DNA from: Rhea pennata
Taxonomy: Eukaryota > Chordata > Aves > Rheiformes > Rheidae
Assembly: GCF_028389875.1 (NCBI RefSeq)
Contig: NC_084665.1
Coordinates: 22,538,001 to 22,602,000 of the forward strand
Reading direction: 5' to 3'
DNA length: 64,000 bases
The translations under genes were made by a program, and so were the position numbers. The notes below the pieces were generated by a model. The model did not search any database and had not been told where the DNA came from. It saw only the letters and a list, made by a program, of their open reading frames with translations. Below are positions 41,753 to 53,679 of this stretch, in pieces. Position 1 is the stretch's first letter, and the number at the start of each line of letters is the position of its first letter.

Positions 41753-42052
41753 ATGCGCCGGCTGCCGACACGGGCTGCCGGAACCGCCGAGAAACTCCGA
41801 GCAGCTGCTGGCACGCTCCCCCGGCAACCGGCAAAGCAAGAGCCACGTCCGTCGATTCCTCCTGAATCCCCATTGCTCGCGTTGCTGGGATCGTCCACCC
41901 ATCAACTCACGTTGAAACTTCCAGGATCGGTTCGCCAAGAGCTGCATCCCAGCAGCCAGAAGACAGAGGAGTTTGGCGCAACGCATTTTGGAGGTGTTTG
42001 GACTGCCTGTCCGGGATGGCGGACTGGAAGAACTACATTAACTGCATCCTGA
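41753..42052 (+). other. Possible overlapping upstream ORF of PFN3
   Basis: An ATG at 41,753 opens a 99-codon frame (MRRLPTRAAGTAEK...) that runs past the PFN3 start in another frame and stops at 42,052. If PFN3 transcription starts upstream of it, this would be an inhibitory uORF. The protein resembles nothing I know, and the frame may simply be open because of GC content. Confidence 0.25.
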
Positions 42053-42429
42053 GGGACAGGAACGTCGAAGACGTGGCTATCGTGGGCCACTCTGACAACA
42101 AGTGTGTGTGGGCATCCAAGCCAGGAGGGCTGCTCGCAGCCATCTCACCTCAAGAAGTGGGCTTGATCACTGGCCCGGATAGGAAAGCGTTCCTGCAAAC
42201 CGGCATCACCATAGCTGGTAAAAAGTGCAGTGTGATTCGTGACAACCTACTGGTAGAAAAAGATGATGTGATGGATATCAGAACCAAAGGCGGAGACAGC
42301 AGATCCATCTGCATCGGCAGGACCCCCAGAGCCCTGATCTTCCTCATGGGCAAGAAGGGTGTTCATGGAGGAGCCCTCAATAAGAAGGTCCATGAAATGA
42401 TCATGGGCATGAAAACATGCAGCAGATAG
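42016..42429 (+). CDS. PFN3: Profilin-3, intronless, 137 aa
   Basis: Profilins bind actin monomers, poly-proline ligands and phosphoinositides; PFN3 is testis/spermatid-associated in mammals. The single open reading frame starts [14 protein letters not shown] and is 137 aa, equal to human PFN3. It carries the PFN3-type short loop [19 protein letters not shown], where PFN1 and PFN2 are longer, and the profilin signature MGKKGVHGG. Blocks such as [15 protein letters not shown] and TGPDR fit PFN3 better than PFN1, PFN2 or PFN4. Of the five PFN1 aromatic/His residues for poly-proline, W4, Y7 and W32 are present. The two C-terminal ones align with G131 and R137, a loss shared with human PFN3. The ATG has G at -3 and G at +4; an in-frame TTG 18 bp upstream is a poorer start. 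Lack of introns suggests a retroposed origin. Confidence 0.93.
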   Translation: MADWKNYINCILRDRNVEDVAIVGHSDNKCVWASKPGGLLAAISPQEVGLITGPDRKAFLQTGITIAGKKCSVIRDNLLVEKDDVMDIRTKGGDSRSICIGRTPRALIFLMGKKGVHGGALNKKVHEMIMGMKTCSR

Positions 42430-43330
42430 TGTCAAAGATGCACATCTTCCTGAGCACAGGAAGAGAAAGGAAAGAAACCTGATTTTGTTAAACATGTCTT
42501 TACCTGCTTCTTTCAGCTGGGAGGGTGCTGGGCAGGCAGACGTGCTGGTATACTAATAGTCTGCAAGACCATTTCTTGGTGCAGAAGTGAGTGAGATTTA
42601 CATTCCTCATCAGGACGCTTAGTGTTACTTAAGTGGTCTCCAGGCCATCTTGGGTGATGCCTCCCTGTTATTCTCGTTTTACAGACTTATTTTGCTGGCT
42701 GATTTGGGGGTAAAGGTCTCTGTTAACATTAGCTTTGGGAAAAAGCAGAAGGGATGACAATCCCTTTTCACTCTGGTTCTCTACTTTGCTGTTTGACTAA
42801 GTCATGCCCTAAGGCCATTTTCAGACCTTCCTAATTCTACAAGTAGTCCACAACTCTAAGGATAAGCAGGGCCACTTAAAACGCTCTGCTTGTCTTTGGT
42901 TTTCAATAACATACCATTAGGCTATTGCTGTAATTAATAGCTCATTTTATTTTCTTCCATGTCACATTAAGAACTGTATGAATCCATTATATACCATTTG
43001 CCACTCATTAATCAGAAAGGGCTGATCACAGGAAGAGTAAAGGTAGTTCAGGTACCATTTGAATATGCCAGGATTGGTTTGGCAGCCTACAGCTCTTCCA
43101 CATGTTCTGTATATATGATAGGCTTAGAGTTTATCATGCATTTGCCCCTGGAACAAGCCCAGTTCATGCTGGAGTTTAAACTTTTGATCAGCAGGGCTTC
43201 ATGCTGCTGTTGCACTTGTGCATGAGATATTCTTTTAGTCTTCTCCATGTTCACCTTTCAAATCACATGAAACCCTTTACTTCTTATACTACCTTGATGA
43301 TTAAATTGAAGGGTCTGGATGAGTAAATTG
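42430..43330 (+). other. Probable PFN3 3' flank / 3' UTR
   Basis: Non-coding sequence follows the PFN3 stop. I find no canonical AATAAA in the first 850 bp. An ATTAAA at 43,300-43,305 is the first plausible poly(A) signal. No other feature is visible. Confidence 0.3.
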
Positions 43331-46300
43331 GGAGTTACCTGTCTTGCATCAGTGGCATGGGGATCTTCTGAAGGTTGCTTCCTATTTGGTGTTTCCATCC
43401 TATTCATTCACACTGTCTGACATCAAGATTGGTAGAGGCCCTCTGAGCCCCCCAGGATCCTCTGGGAGGATGCGGTGTTGAAAGGTGCAGGTTCCCTCCT
43501 CTAATCACAGGTACTGCTTTCCCATCTGCTTATAACTTGGAACTGCCAGTTTGAAATGGAGCTGATCAACACAGGGAAAACTCAAGGGGGTATCTCCTCC
43601 CCAGGCGCACCCCCACAATGTTGTAAAGTAACTTGATTTTCTTTCCCAAAGGCTTGTCAAATGATGCTGGGCAGCGCACTGAAGGCAAGACCAGTCCCAT
43701 TACATGCGGGGTTTCCTGGCAGCCGTCGTAGCTGCCTGATGACAAGCCTGAACCCACCACACACCTTCCCACTGCAACACTGACAGGCCGTACTCATAAA
43801 CCACAGTAAGATACTCTGTTTTCCATAACCATTGGATCTCCCCACTCTAGCAGGAAAATCACACACTCTAAACTGCAGAGTCTGTTGTGAAATCCCAGCA
43901 TTCCCTTTTCCCCTCTGCTTTCGAATCATTTGGCCTCCCAGGCCCACTGAGTCAAAAATAATTATTCTGGAAGAATTTGTGAAGCTGCCACAGAAATGAA
44001 AGTCGAACCAGGCCTGCTGCACAATCTTAGAACACTTGCATGCTCTTTGATAACCATTATTCTTCTAATTCAACAAAGAGTCAATATTTTGTAATTTAAT
44101 TATGCTCACACAAAGGTCTTTAATCTGCAACCGCACCCACAGGAGCAGAAAAGCACTACAAAGGGAACCAGATGTCCAATGTACTAGCAAATGTTCAACA
44201 AAACTGCCATGACCGTCTAATTAGTAAGTACTGTCCCAATAAGCAGTGCTTACAAGCATGAATCAAAACAAATTAACATAAGTACTAAAGGGAAAATAAT
44301 GAAAACACAAGTTGTTTTTAGAATCTAACACTAAAAGCAGTGAATCAAATTAAATAAATGAAAAAAAGATTAATTTTTATTCTGGTTACAACTTTTCTAA
44401 TGAACATAGGCATTTCTAATGAAAATTGCCATTTATTTTCATGAATTTAAACCAAAAATGAGTCGATATCTTCTGTGATTTCTTGAGCACTGGTAGTGTT
44501 CTCCACTGCAAATCACAATGCAGAAGGCTTTCACTCTCTGACCTTTAGCCTAAGAGGCATAAAGATGGCAAGATTTGGAATAAGAGAAGATAATTCTGAA
44601 TGAGCTATTTCTTGCTTTCTTATTGCTTGTTCCTTTCTTCTGGCTGCCAGGGAAAATGGGGCTGGAGCGTATATGCTTTATCAGCATGAGAATTTGGAGA
44701 AGTTTAGACTGATCCAGGGTCGTGGTGCTGTGAATAGCTACAGCTACTTTTTAGTTATACACTGTGATAGCACAATGGTTTACAAAAGAAGTTTCTTGCA
44801 GTTTGTAGGACCCCCATTAACTAAAACTAGAAATATGTAGCCTTTGCTAGCAACTGCATATTAACTTAGAGAATAATTTACTTATAAACCCAAGAAGGAC
44901 AAGAAACCTTTGTTCCCTAAATCTGCCAGCCTGGAGCCCAAGGAAATTTTGTTCAGCCCAGCTCCAAAAAGCATCTGTTACATTCAGCCCTGACTCTTCT
45001 TGAAAACTACTGCGTGAGGGAGCTTTAGGAGGAATAACAGAAGGCAGCGGCATCTGCATAGTCTCTCCTCTCCTGCTGCGATGCAAGGAATATAAAATGA
45101 GAAATGGCTGCAAAGAGCATGGCCATGGCTTACTGTTTCAGGTCTAAGACAGCAGGCTTTGAGAAAAGCTGTCTGTTCAGCCACACTGCAGGCACCTCTC
45201 AAAAAGCCTCCAGTAAGCAGCTTAACCAGCAGCTCCGTTTTATCCTCTGTATCAGGCACATATGTGCTTACCTAGGAGTCGCTAACTCCTTCTGTTATAA
45301 AACAGTGTGAATAAAGCCCTTCAGAAAAAAATCTGTTTACTGATTTTGTTACACACCAAACACTGCCTCTAGTGCAACAGAATGGTATTTGCTGTAGCCA
45401 GAGTACAGTAAATCTGAATTTCCCAGGAAACGTTTTTAACTTTGGAAAACTTCAAATCATTTCTGCTGAAATTCTCCACACCAGATCTTTTCCCAGGAAG
45501 AATTTCCTTAAAATGTGTCTGACAAAGTGGAAGATTTGTAGTGTCAAACCCATGGCAACTTGGGGCCAGTCTCTCTCTGTTCAGAAAGCAGGTAATAAGC
45601 TTGATAAAGCATTTGTCAGCTCAGAAACACCATATGACAAGTTTTCAAATGGAACAGATTTTATGGAAAAAGTAATGACATACCTGTGTTTAGGTGCACT
45701 GTACTATTGGAGATAATTCCTCCAGAGGCAAATCTTCTAGACTCTCTTTTGTAGCCACTGATCAGTCAGAGGTCTAAGAAAGGTGGTCTGCATGGATTTT
45801 AGTTGTTTCAGCTAAAGAAAAGACTGGCAATTTTGTAGGTCTTCAAATATGTGGATACTGCTGTAGTTTGGGAAAGCATAAAATACTGCTCTAAGGGGGA
45901 TATTTAGGCTGGACGTAACAAAAATTTCCTTGTGGCAAAGATGGCAAAACACTGGCTGTGATTGCCTGCAAAGGTTTTTGTTTAGTCTTGTTAGCATTAT
46001 TGAATACTTTTAATGACAGGCTTGGTGAAAGGGTGCCAAGGTGGTGCTAAATGCAGGTTGTTCTTCTCTCAGTGAAGGCATGGGGATTAAATGAGCACAG
46101 CAGGGCCATTTCAGATATTTTTTCAGCAATTCTGTCATAATTCCCAGAAGACAGAGGATGAGGGGATGACACTGCTGAATATGCAGTCATCCCATTTTCT
46201 TCATCTCCCAGCATGTCACATTGATTTTGGTAAGATGTGATAAAAATTATATTAATACCATTATATTACACACACAAATTAAATCCTTCCTTCCAAACAC

Positions 46301-49300
46301 AGAATAAACAATACATTCAAAAGATTCCTCCACAGAGAGGATGGGAGGATAAAAGCATTGCTATTTCCTCTAATAATCTTCAAGGAAATCAGAGTTCAGT
46401 GAATCATACTCTATAAATGAGCTCAGTGAAATTAATGTAGGGGAGAATCTCAGGCAAATAATTGGTGGTGATAGAATTAAAAATAGGGTCATTAGTGATA
46501 GATGCCTTCTGGGGAGACAGCGCAGTAAGATAAGGCAGTGTGTTTCTGGGGCTTTTCCTACATAAGGAATCATAAATACATAAAAGCTAGGTAGGTTACT
46601 TTGTTCACTGTCCTGTCATATAGGAAAATTAATTGAAATATACCTTTTTCCTCCAGTCAAATGTTAAACTTTGGTGTCAGTGAATTCACCAAGGCAATAG
46701 AGTGATAGTTGGTCCAAGCAAATGTTCAGTCCAATGTTAACAAATACAGCCTAATTACATTACAGATTCTGTCTGTGTTTGTAGTTATGCTTCTCCAGAT
46801 GAGTCCAGTTTCGGGCAGGCAGCTTTAGGATTTTGAATCGTCAGGGTAGAGCTGCATGTGGGCTGGGAAGGCAGGTAGGGACCGAAGGAGAGGTTTTGCT
46901 GGGCAGTGGTGCACTCTGCAGCACCAGGACAGATTTCAGACGAGATGACCTAGCAGCCATCAAGGGGAAGGATGGGACTCTCCAAAGTACAATGCATATT
47001 TAGATGTTTAGAAAGAAAACAAACGCAATGTTTGTATATCTTTACATTTGAAATAATTGCAAACAGGACACAAAGGTTCAGATTTGACTGGGTGTAAAAC
47101 ACTGGTATGCAGAGACATGTTATAGTGCTGGGACCCAACTTCCTAGGGACCAGCCTTGACAAACTAGAGGGCCTGCCTTGGGGAGAGCAGGTTATCCCTG
47201 CAGGAGGAGGAGATGCAGAACAAGGAGCATGGCTAACACGGCTGGAAATCTGCATTTTTCCCAGGAGATGGCACTAAAGGACAATTGCCTTTCAGCCAGC
47301 ATCATTCAGCAGAGCAGAAACTTTGCCAAGGGCCAAACTGCTCTTAATGCAGTTTGCAGTGACATCTCTGCAAGTTGCTCCTTGTCATCAGAAGCAAAGC
47401 TTTAGTCTTAGCATCTATGGTTTTAGCTAGGCGTGGTGGAGGGTGAGGATATCTGTCTTTTATATCTCCATACAAAAGCTATTTTTAACCTTTCTCGTTA
47501 CTCCTGCTTTATGACTGAATACCATCCACAGACATTTTAGTGCTTAATTGTCATCCTAGGGATTTTTTTCCCCCTATATGCAGCTGGAGCCTCCCCAGTT
47601 TCAGTTCATGACCATTGGCTCTTGCTATCCTGCTGTGCACCTCGGTAGAGAGCCTGGCTCCGCGTCGTTGGCAACCCCTTCTTACACACTGAAAAGTTGC
47701 TGAGAGGCCCCCAAACCTTCACTTCTCCACGCTAAGCAAGCCCAGAGCCCTGAGCCCTCCTCATGGCTGACGTGGGATTCAAGAAGGAGCACCACTCTCT
47801 CTGAGCTCAGGCTACACCCCAAAACAAGCCTGGAAGCCTGACAATACTTCCTATATGAAAAAGGAAGGGGAAAATTTCTTCCATCAATTTAATCTTCATT
47901 ATCTACATGTTCATTAGGGTCTCTATACTGCTGCTTAAAATAAAAACAAACAAAAAAAAAATCCAGAGCACACTGTGTGTAGGTAACTGCAGAATCTTCT
48001 CACAGATTTTAGGACAAATTTCCTTCTTAGAAGAGCTGAAAAGGGACTTGGGATACAGAAAAAGAGAAAACTTCTTTTACAGCATCCCAGCCCAAAACCT
48101 ACCCCTTTGCTGGTCTTCAGAGGACACAAAAGTCATTCACTTGTGAGATGAACGTTGGCCTGAGACTAGCAGAGTTTCGAAATGCCTAAGTGACGTGTCG
48201 TGGTGTGTTGCGGCCTTCCTCAGTTACGGCCCTTCAAAGCGAGCCGTGCAGTAAAACGCTTCCTTGTGACTAATTTTGCTGGACAAAAGACAATAGCTGC
48301 GAGTCCTCTGCTATTTCCGCAGCGCCTACGGTAAACTAGAGCAGCCATTAAATTGTTCTGGCAAGAACAGCAGAAACAGACTTTCTTCTGCTCAGTGACT
48401 CAGTGAACTGGGAAGAGGCAGGGATTTGATTTAAAATGACTTGCTAGGCTAAGTCAGGTGAGTGGAGGTCCTTTCTAAGAGGTATTTGGAAGAGCTGACT
48501 GCTTTCTACCACTCTTGCATGTATTCAGCTTCTTGAGCTTTTTAATGGTGCATTTACTGTAAACTACGGTGAAAGAGGGGTAGAAATATGAAGAAGCAGA
48601 GGGGAGAATGAGATACCGTAGTAGCACGCTCACAGAAAAATAAAAACCTGCCAGGCGAAGCAATGGGTAGAGGTGCAAAGCAAATGCCTGAAGGGAGAAA
48701 TGCATTTCATTCAGCTCGAATGTCAAATCAAATCTTCCCCGTGTATCTGCTCGACTGCGATATACACAGCTTCCAACCTCTGTGGGTGAGAGGATCAACT
48801 GTCTATTTTGACCCGTTAAAAGGAACCCGGAAACACGGCTGCAGACAAGCTCATTTCGGAAAGCAGCCTGCCTTTGCCCATTAGGTGAAAGCTCTCCCTG
48901 CCTGGGGGCCTCCTCCAAAGCCAGCCTCACTAGGAGCACACGAAGCCCATGCCAAAGCTGAGGGCTAATCCCCGGCTGCCCTCGTGATTTGGCGTGCCAC
49001 CAGGGCTGTCCAGGAGAGCCGAGCCCCCCGCCGTGCTACTCGGGTCCTGTTCTCATGACAGCACTTGGATGGCGCTGCAGAACCTGCCCTGCCCTGCCTC
49101 TTCGGCTCGTGCCTACGTCAGACGCCGCAGTGCCAGGGATGCTCTTGCAGCCAACAGCAGCTACGGCCCTCTGCCCTCCAACCCCGCTGAAAAATGAACC
49201 TCATGCCCCTGTGTCCGGTCTCCTTTTTTTTTTTCTTGCTGTTTGAGCTGGGCTTGTGAAGAGAATAGCAAAGCCAAGGTTTGCTTCGCAAATCACAAGC

Positions 49301-50400
49301 TGAGGAATGAAGAATTGCTTCTATTAAGAAGTCCTGATAAGCAGCAGTAACTGTCAGCCTCAGCAAGAAATAAATCATTTGTTCTGAGGAAGGAGAATAG
49401 TCCTGCATGAATCACCAGCTGTTTTATAACAGCACAGGTTACTTGCTTACTTTTTTTCTCCCTCTTCTCTCTTTGATTTTGGTCCATTTTAGAAACACTT
49501 TAAGCACAAGTCAGTCTTGCCAATAGGTATTAAGCTTTTCTTTTCTCAAACTCGCTGCTAAAAAATTCCATTTATAGATCTTTCTTGTCCTGTACTGATG
49601 GTAACAAAGTTATTCCCTTGAAGTTGCACCAGGGGAGCAGAGAGCACAGGTCAGCAGACAAAAATCAGTAGTCATCATTGTGCTGAATAGTTTACAAGCT
49701 AAAGTTCATGTTTACCTTTGTGGAAAGTCCATGCACTGAAGTCCTGCATGTTGCTATGAGAGGGAACAGTCTTCCTCTTCAGAGGACACGTGGAAGGGTA
49801 GACACGTATTTAATGAAAACCAGAGACATACATTCCGCTTGCAATGTTTTAGACATTCAGAAAAGTATTAATACTTCAGAAGACAAAACACAGCAGTGCA
49901 ATAAAATTTCAGGTTGATCCCAAAATATTCAGGGACTGATGTGATGTGTGTTGGAGGACAGCTCTCTTCTCATTGCAGAGGACACCGCAGCAGTGCACTG
50001 CCTCCAGCGTGCTGGTGGGGCCAGTAAGAGGGACAGAAATATGTCTGTAACCCCCAGGGCCTCTAGAGACAGAGAAGCTCAAGAAAGTTAAAGAGAAACA
50101 ACTAAAGGCATGAAACTAAGGCACCAAATCCCTTTGGGGATATGCCTATACTCAACTCAAGCAGCTTTAGATCTCTCTAACTTAATCCTCTCTTGTCTAA
50201 TCTCTATACCTTGATTTTCCTGAGCTTTTCCATATAGTCTTTGCTGTTTCACATCCTTCTAGAAGAGGGCTGAGGCCACGGACAGAACAACACTGGGAAG
50301 TTTATACTGCAACTTCCCCCCTGCGCCTGGGTCACAGCTGAGAAATTCCTTCTTGTTTGTGCGCTCACTCGCGCGTGTAGGTAGTCACAACACATGGCTC
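43331..50400. other. Intergenic region between PFN3 and C1orf115
   Basis: No supported gene. Small ORFs (for example 45,372-45,716 and 43,657-44,022) lack any family signature. The segment 48,170-48,430 has more CpG than its surroundings and contains an AP-1-type TGACTCA site near 48,395, so it may be a regulatory element. The rest shows no recognisable structure. Confidence 0.6.
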
Positions 50401-50408
50401 GTGTTACT

Positions 50409-50518
50409 TTTATTTACAGTCCAGTTAGAAGAGAATATAAAAATGCATCTTTATTTCTTTTGCTACATTTAAAAGAAATACAGTCTGGCTTGCTAAGACA
50501 GGCAATTCTCCTTCATTC

Positions 50519-50549
<31 letters not shown>

Positions 50550-51806
50550 AAGAAAGCACATGAAGAGCATTTTTTTTCCAGAACACAACTCAAGTCCTTG
50601 ATTACACAAATATTATCAAGAGTAGAAAGATCTATGAAACAGAGAAGTGCTAGCAGGGAAATCATTTACTCAGAAGATTGACAGAAAAATCAAAACATAG
50701 AAGGCCCATAAAAATGCTTGCTTATGTCATCAATAAAAGTTATAATTACATTGCTTGAGGTGCGACACTGAAACTGCTCCATCCGCATCCCTCAGCTGAG
50801 CCATGTAATACTGACATTCTCTAGCTACAGCTTTCACATAAGGAAATGAAGATGGAGCTAGCAGATTATTTGTCCCCATTATTACACAAATTACAAATTG
50901 CTCTGCATGAACAATATCTGTAGTTTTTCAGGTGCAGCTGGTAATCTTTTTTTTTTTTTTTTTTTTTCCTCCAGCAAACACGAGAGTATTTGTTGTTCTT
51001 AAAGCCCCAGCTTCCAGAATCAGGAAAATTGGATATAAACTCAGTTCTCAGTAAAAAAAATATACATAAGATTTCACAGCAGCAGAAGAAAGCTTGAAAA
51101 TATTGATTAGTGTGAACTCTTAATGCCCAGGAGACAAACTGGAAGGCGAAAACATTTCTTTTTTCTTAAAGATCTTATGATTTTTACAACAGGCTTAAGA
51201 TTGGAAGGACTCGTGATTTTCGGTGTTTGAGATGAACGACAGAGGGACAGCAAAGCCCACGCTGTTTCAGACCACAGTCCATTGATATCCAGGCACATTT
51301 TTAAGCATATGGATCATTTCAGCCACCTCGGGGAAAAGCACAACCAAACAAAACACACAAACTGAAGCCGCCTTTTCCTGATCTCTCGCTATTTGTTTCC
51401 TTCACTACTTCAACAGCCCCTCTTTCAAGGCAGACTCAGATGCCCTCCACCTCCCTCCCCAGCCACCCCTCTTCTACTCTCACACGTTTCTCTCTCCCTC
51501 ATCTACTTGCTTTTCCATCTGTCCTTGGCTCCCTTTCACAAGGCTTTAGAAACCCAAACCATGCCTAATAACACACTTCAGTCCAATTAGTCTAAGTCGC
51601 GTGTTCTTTGACCCGATCCGATTTTAATGGTTGTAAAGCGCCAGAGTTTTTTGCAGGGAAGAGCGCTCAGTCCGGGGTAAGGGGGGAGCAGGCCACCGGC
51701 GACGCTGCCTTTGGTTTCTCAGCAAGCGAACGATTCAGCTCCAAGAGAGCGCAGCGCTCCGCGAAGGCTGATCTCCTGTGCCCCGGGACGAGCAGAGCCG
51801 CGCTAG
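50409..51806 (-). other. Probable C1orf115 3' UTR
   Basis: About 1.4 kb downstream of the stop (minus sense) there are two closely spaced AATAAA signals, at 50,450-50,455 and 50,409-50,414. They are the best candidates for the mRNA end. The interval has no coding signature and contains an A27 tract at 50,519-50,545 and a T21 tract at 50,947-50,967. Confidence 0.5.
50519..50545. repeat. Poly-A tract (27 bp)
   Basis: Uninterrupted A27 on the plus strand within the presumed C1orf115 3' UTR, where it would be transcribed as poly-U. It is not a poly(A) tail of that gene. Confidence 0.9.
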
Positions 51807-53679
51807 CTAGCGGACGAGCGATGCCACTTGAGCCGCCACTCCGAAGGGGGAGGAATAGGCCGTGGCTAATCCTTGCAGGCCGACCACCAAGTAGCGACAT
51901 CCCTTCCGCAGAGCTTTGCCCACGTTCTGGTGGGGGGGGGGGGGAAGAGAAACGACAGGTAACAGAAAACATCCGCAAAGAAAATAGCTCTGGCAGCCCC
52001 TTCTCTAGCCCGCTGGGAAATGGTCTTCTCCCCTATCTAGCTAGGGCTTGTGCACATGAACAAAAATTTTGCCATCTATTTTTACACACATAGAAACGCA
52101 CACCCACAGAGTTTATTTAAACCAACAGGCCCCAATTCCACTGAAAGTTTGGTGCTTTTTTGTGGGTTTTATTCAAAAAAAAAAAAAAAAAAAAAACACG
52201 CTAGTTGAAATTCACACTTTAGTTTGTACCAGCGTATTTCCCACAAACACACGTTCTAAGTATGTTATCAACACTTAAAAGTAAAGAAGCTGTTAAAACT
52301 GGAGTTGAACAAGAAGGCAATAGATCACAAAATATTTTCATGGAAATGTCATTCCTTTTTGCCAAAAATGAGCATATTTTGACCTGTTTTTATGCCTGTA
52401 CATATTTAAGAATTTGTGTACCACACTTGAGATAACTTGCCACATATTACTTAAAATAAAAACCTGAATCTAATTTTAATTTCATTCTTGATAGCCTTTC
52501 TAAATGGTCGCTTTCCACTAGAGAATTAATCCATTTTGACTCAGTCTGGGGAAAAATTAGAGATGAAGATTACTTCATGGTCACCTGGGACTAGATCAAG
52601 GTTGCCTATTCTAATATGGCAAACACTGAAACACAGGATATATTTTTAAATATAAGGATGTCAGTGAAATCCGATCAGTAGCTATTACATCCCTAGAGTT
52701 TTTTGAAGCTGGATTACAACTGTGCTGCCATATGAAGTAAGTGTTCTCTATTCCTCCCTTCTATATCAAACACACTCATGTTTGGGAGACGGTTCATTAC
52801 TACGCTGTCATACACAGAGTCTATGTATTTCAGAAGTAAGCACCTTCCCCAGCCTAACTGCATTTTTTGGATGTCAGACATAGCTATCATCTCTTTTACC
52901 AAAATCACTGTTTTTTAAAAATACGATGGAAAGTTGGGTCTCACACGGACATTTGTAATTTCTCGGGTAGGAAAAGATTCCAGATACTATGCAGATTTTT
53001 CCCACTAACGAAGAAAACATACTTTTTTTCTCAACAAATAACACCAGACCCGTCCGAGATCGCTTTTGCCGAAGTCACACGGAGAAAGAGGAGCAACGCG
53101 ATTCCTGTTAATCGCACTTTCGGGGCGAAACGCACTCACCCTCCCCAGAGTAACCCCAGCCCCCGGATTCCAAGTTCAGCTGTTTTCCACACGGGAAAGT
53201 GAAAGAGCCGCTTGGATCCGAAAGCCAGGAACGCACGGAAGAACACACTGCTTCGTCTTCTCCTACCAGCGAGGGTAGCGAGAGAGCAGCAGCTCCCCGG
53301 GGCAGCTAGGAAGTGCGAGCTCCTAAGCCCGTCCGTCGGGGCACTCCGTCCGCGTGTCTTCCCGAGGGGAAGGGGGGCAGCGCCGGGGCCGGGGCCGCCG
53401 CCGCGCTCTCACCTTGCCGTACTTGCTCAGCCGCCCGCGCCGGGGCCGCTTGGCGGCGGCGGCGGGCGGCGGCCGCAGCGGCTCGTAGCGCTCGGGCAGC
53501 AGGGCGAAGCGCACCGCCCGCCCCGCCGCGCCGGCCCCCGACGGCGCGGCCCCCCCGGCCGCCGCCGCCGCCGCCTCCTCCTCCTCCTCGCCCCGCAGGA
53601 TGGCCACCCGCTCCTCGGCCGCCCCGCCGCGGGCACGCCGGCCCCTCGCCGCGGCGGCCAGGCGCGCCCCCACGGCCAT
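51807..53679 (-). CDS. C1orf115: C1orf115 orthologue (RDD1), 2 exons, 128 aa
   Basis: Exon 1 (53679-53413) encodes [13 protein letters not shown] and on to RGRLSKYGK, 89 codons. Exon 2 (51926-51807) encodes [19 protein letters not shown] and on to VASLVR, then TAG. The junction is phase 0 with GT-AG sites. Recognition rests on the conserved core [13 protein letters not shown], the basic [12 protein letters not shown] segment, and the C-terminal hydrophobic block ending [15 protein letters not shown], which parallels the human C-terminus. The human protein is 142 aa. The middle of exon 1 is an EEEEE/Ala-rich low-complexity tract (residues 31-41), expected to vary in length. The hydrophobic tail suggests membrane association, consistent with reports of plasma-membrane localisation and a role in drug-transporter trafficking. 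Its molecular mechanism cannot be deduced here. The extreme GC content of exon 1 produces longer but spurious ORFs in other frames. Confidence 0.92.
51932..51944. repeat. G13 run forming the C1orf115 exon 2 polypyrimidine tract
   Basis: On the gene strand this is 13 consecutive C directly before ACCAG|AAC. It serves as the polypyrimidine tract of the only 3' splice site of C1orf115. Confidence 0.9.
52175..52196. repeat. Poly-A tract (22 bp)
   Basis: Uninterrupted A22 on the plus strand in the single C1orf115 intron. Confidence 0.9.

Noticed and set aside
41998-42015. N-terminal extension of PFN3 from an upstream TTG
   Set aside because: The ATG at 42,016 has a strong start context and gives exactly the 137-aa length of human PFN3.
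43657-44022. 121-codon minus-strand ORF with Cys-rich segments
   Set aside because: No domain recognised and no splice partners; probably chance.
51667-51978. 103-codon minus-strand ORF over C1orf115 exon 2
   Set aside because: It is in a different frame from the conserved exon; the real frame starts [10 protein letters not shown] after the splice acceptor and ends at 51,807.
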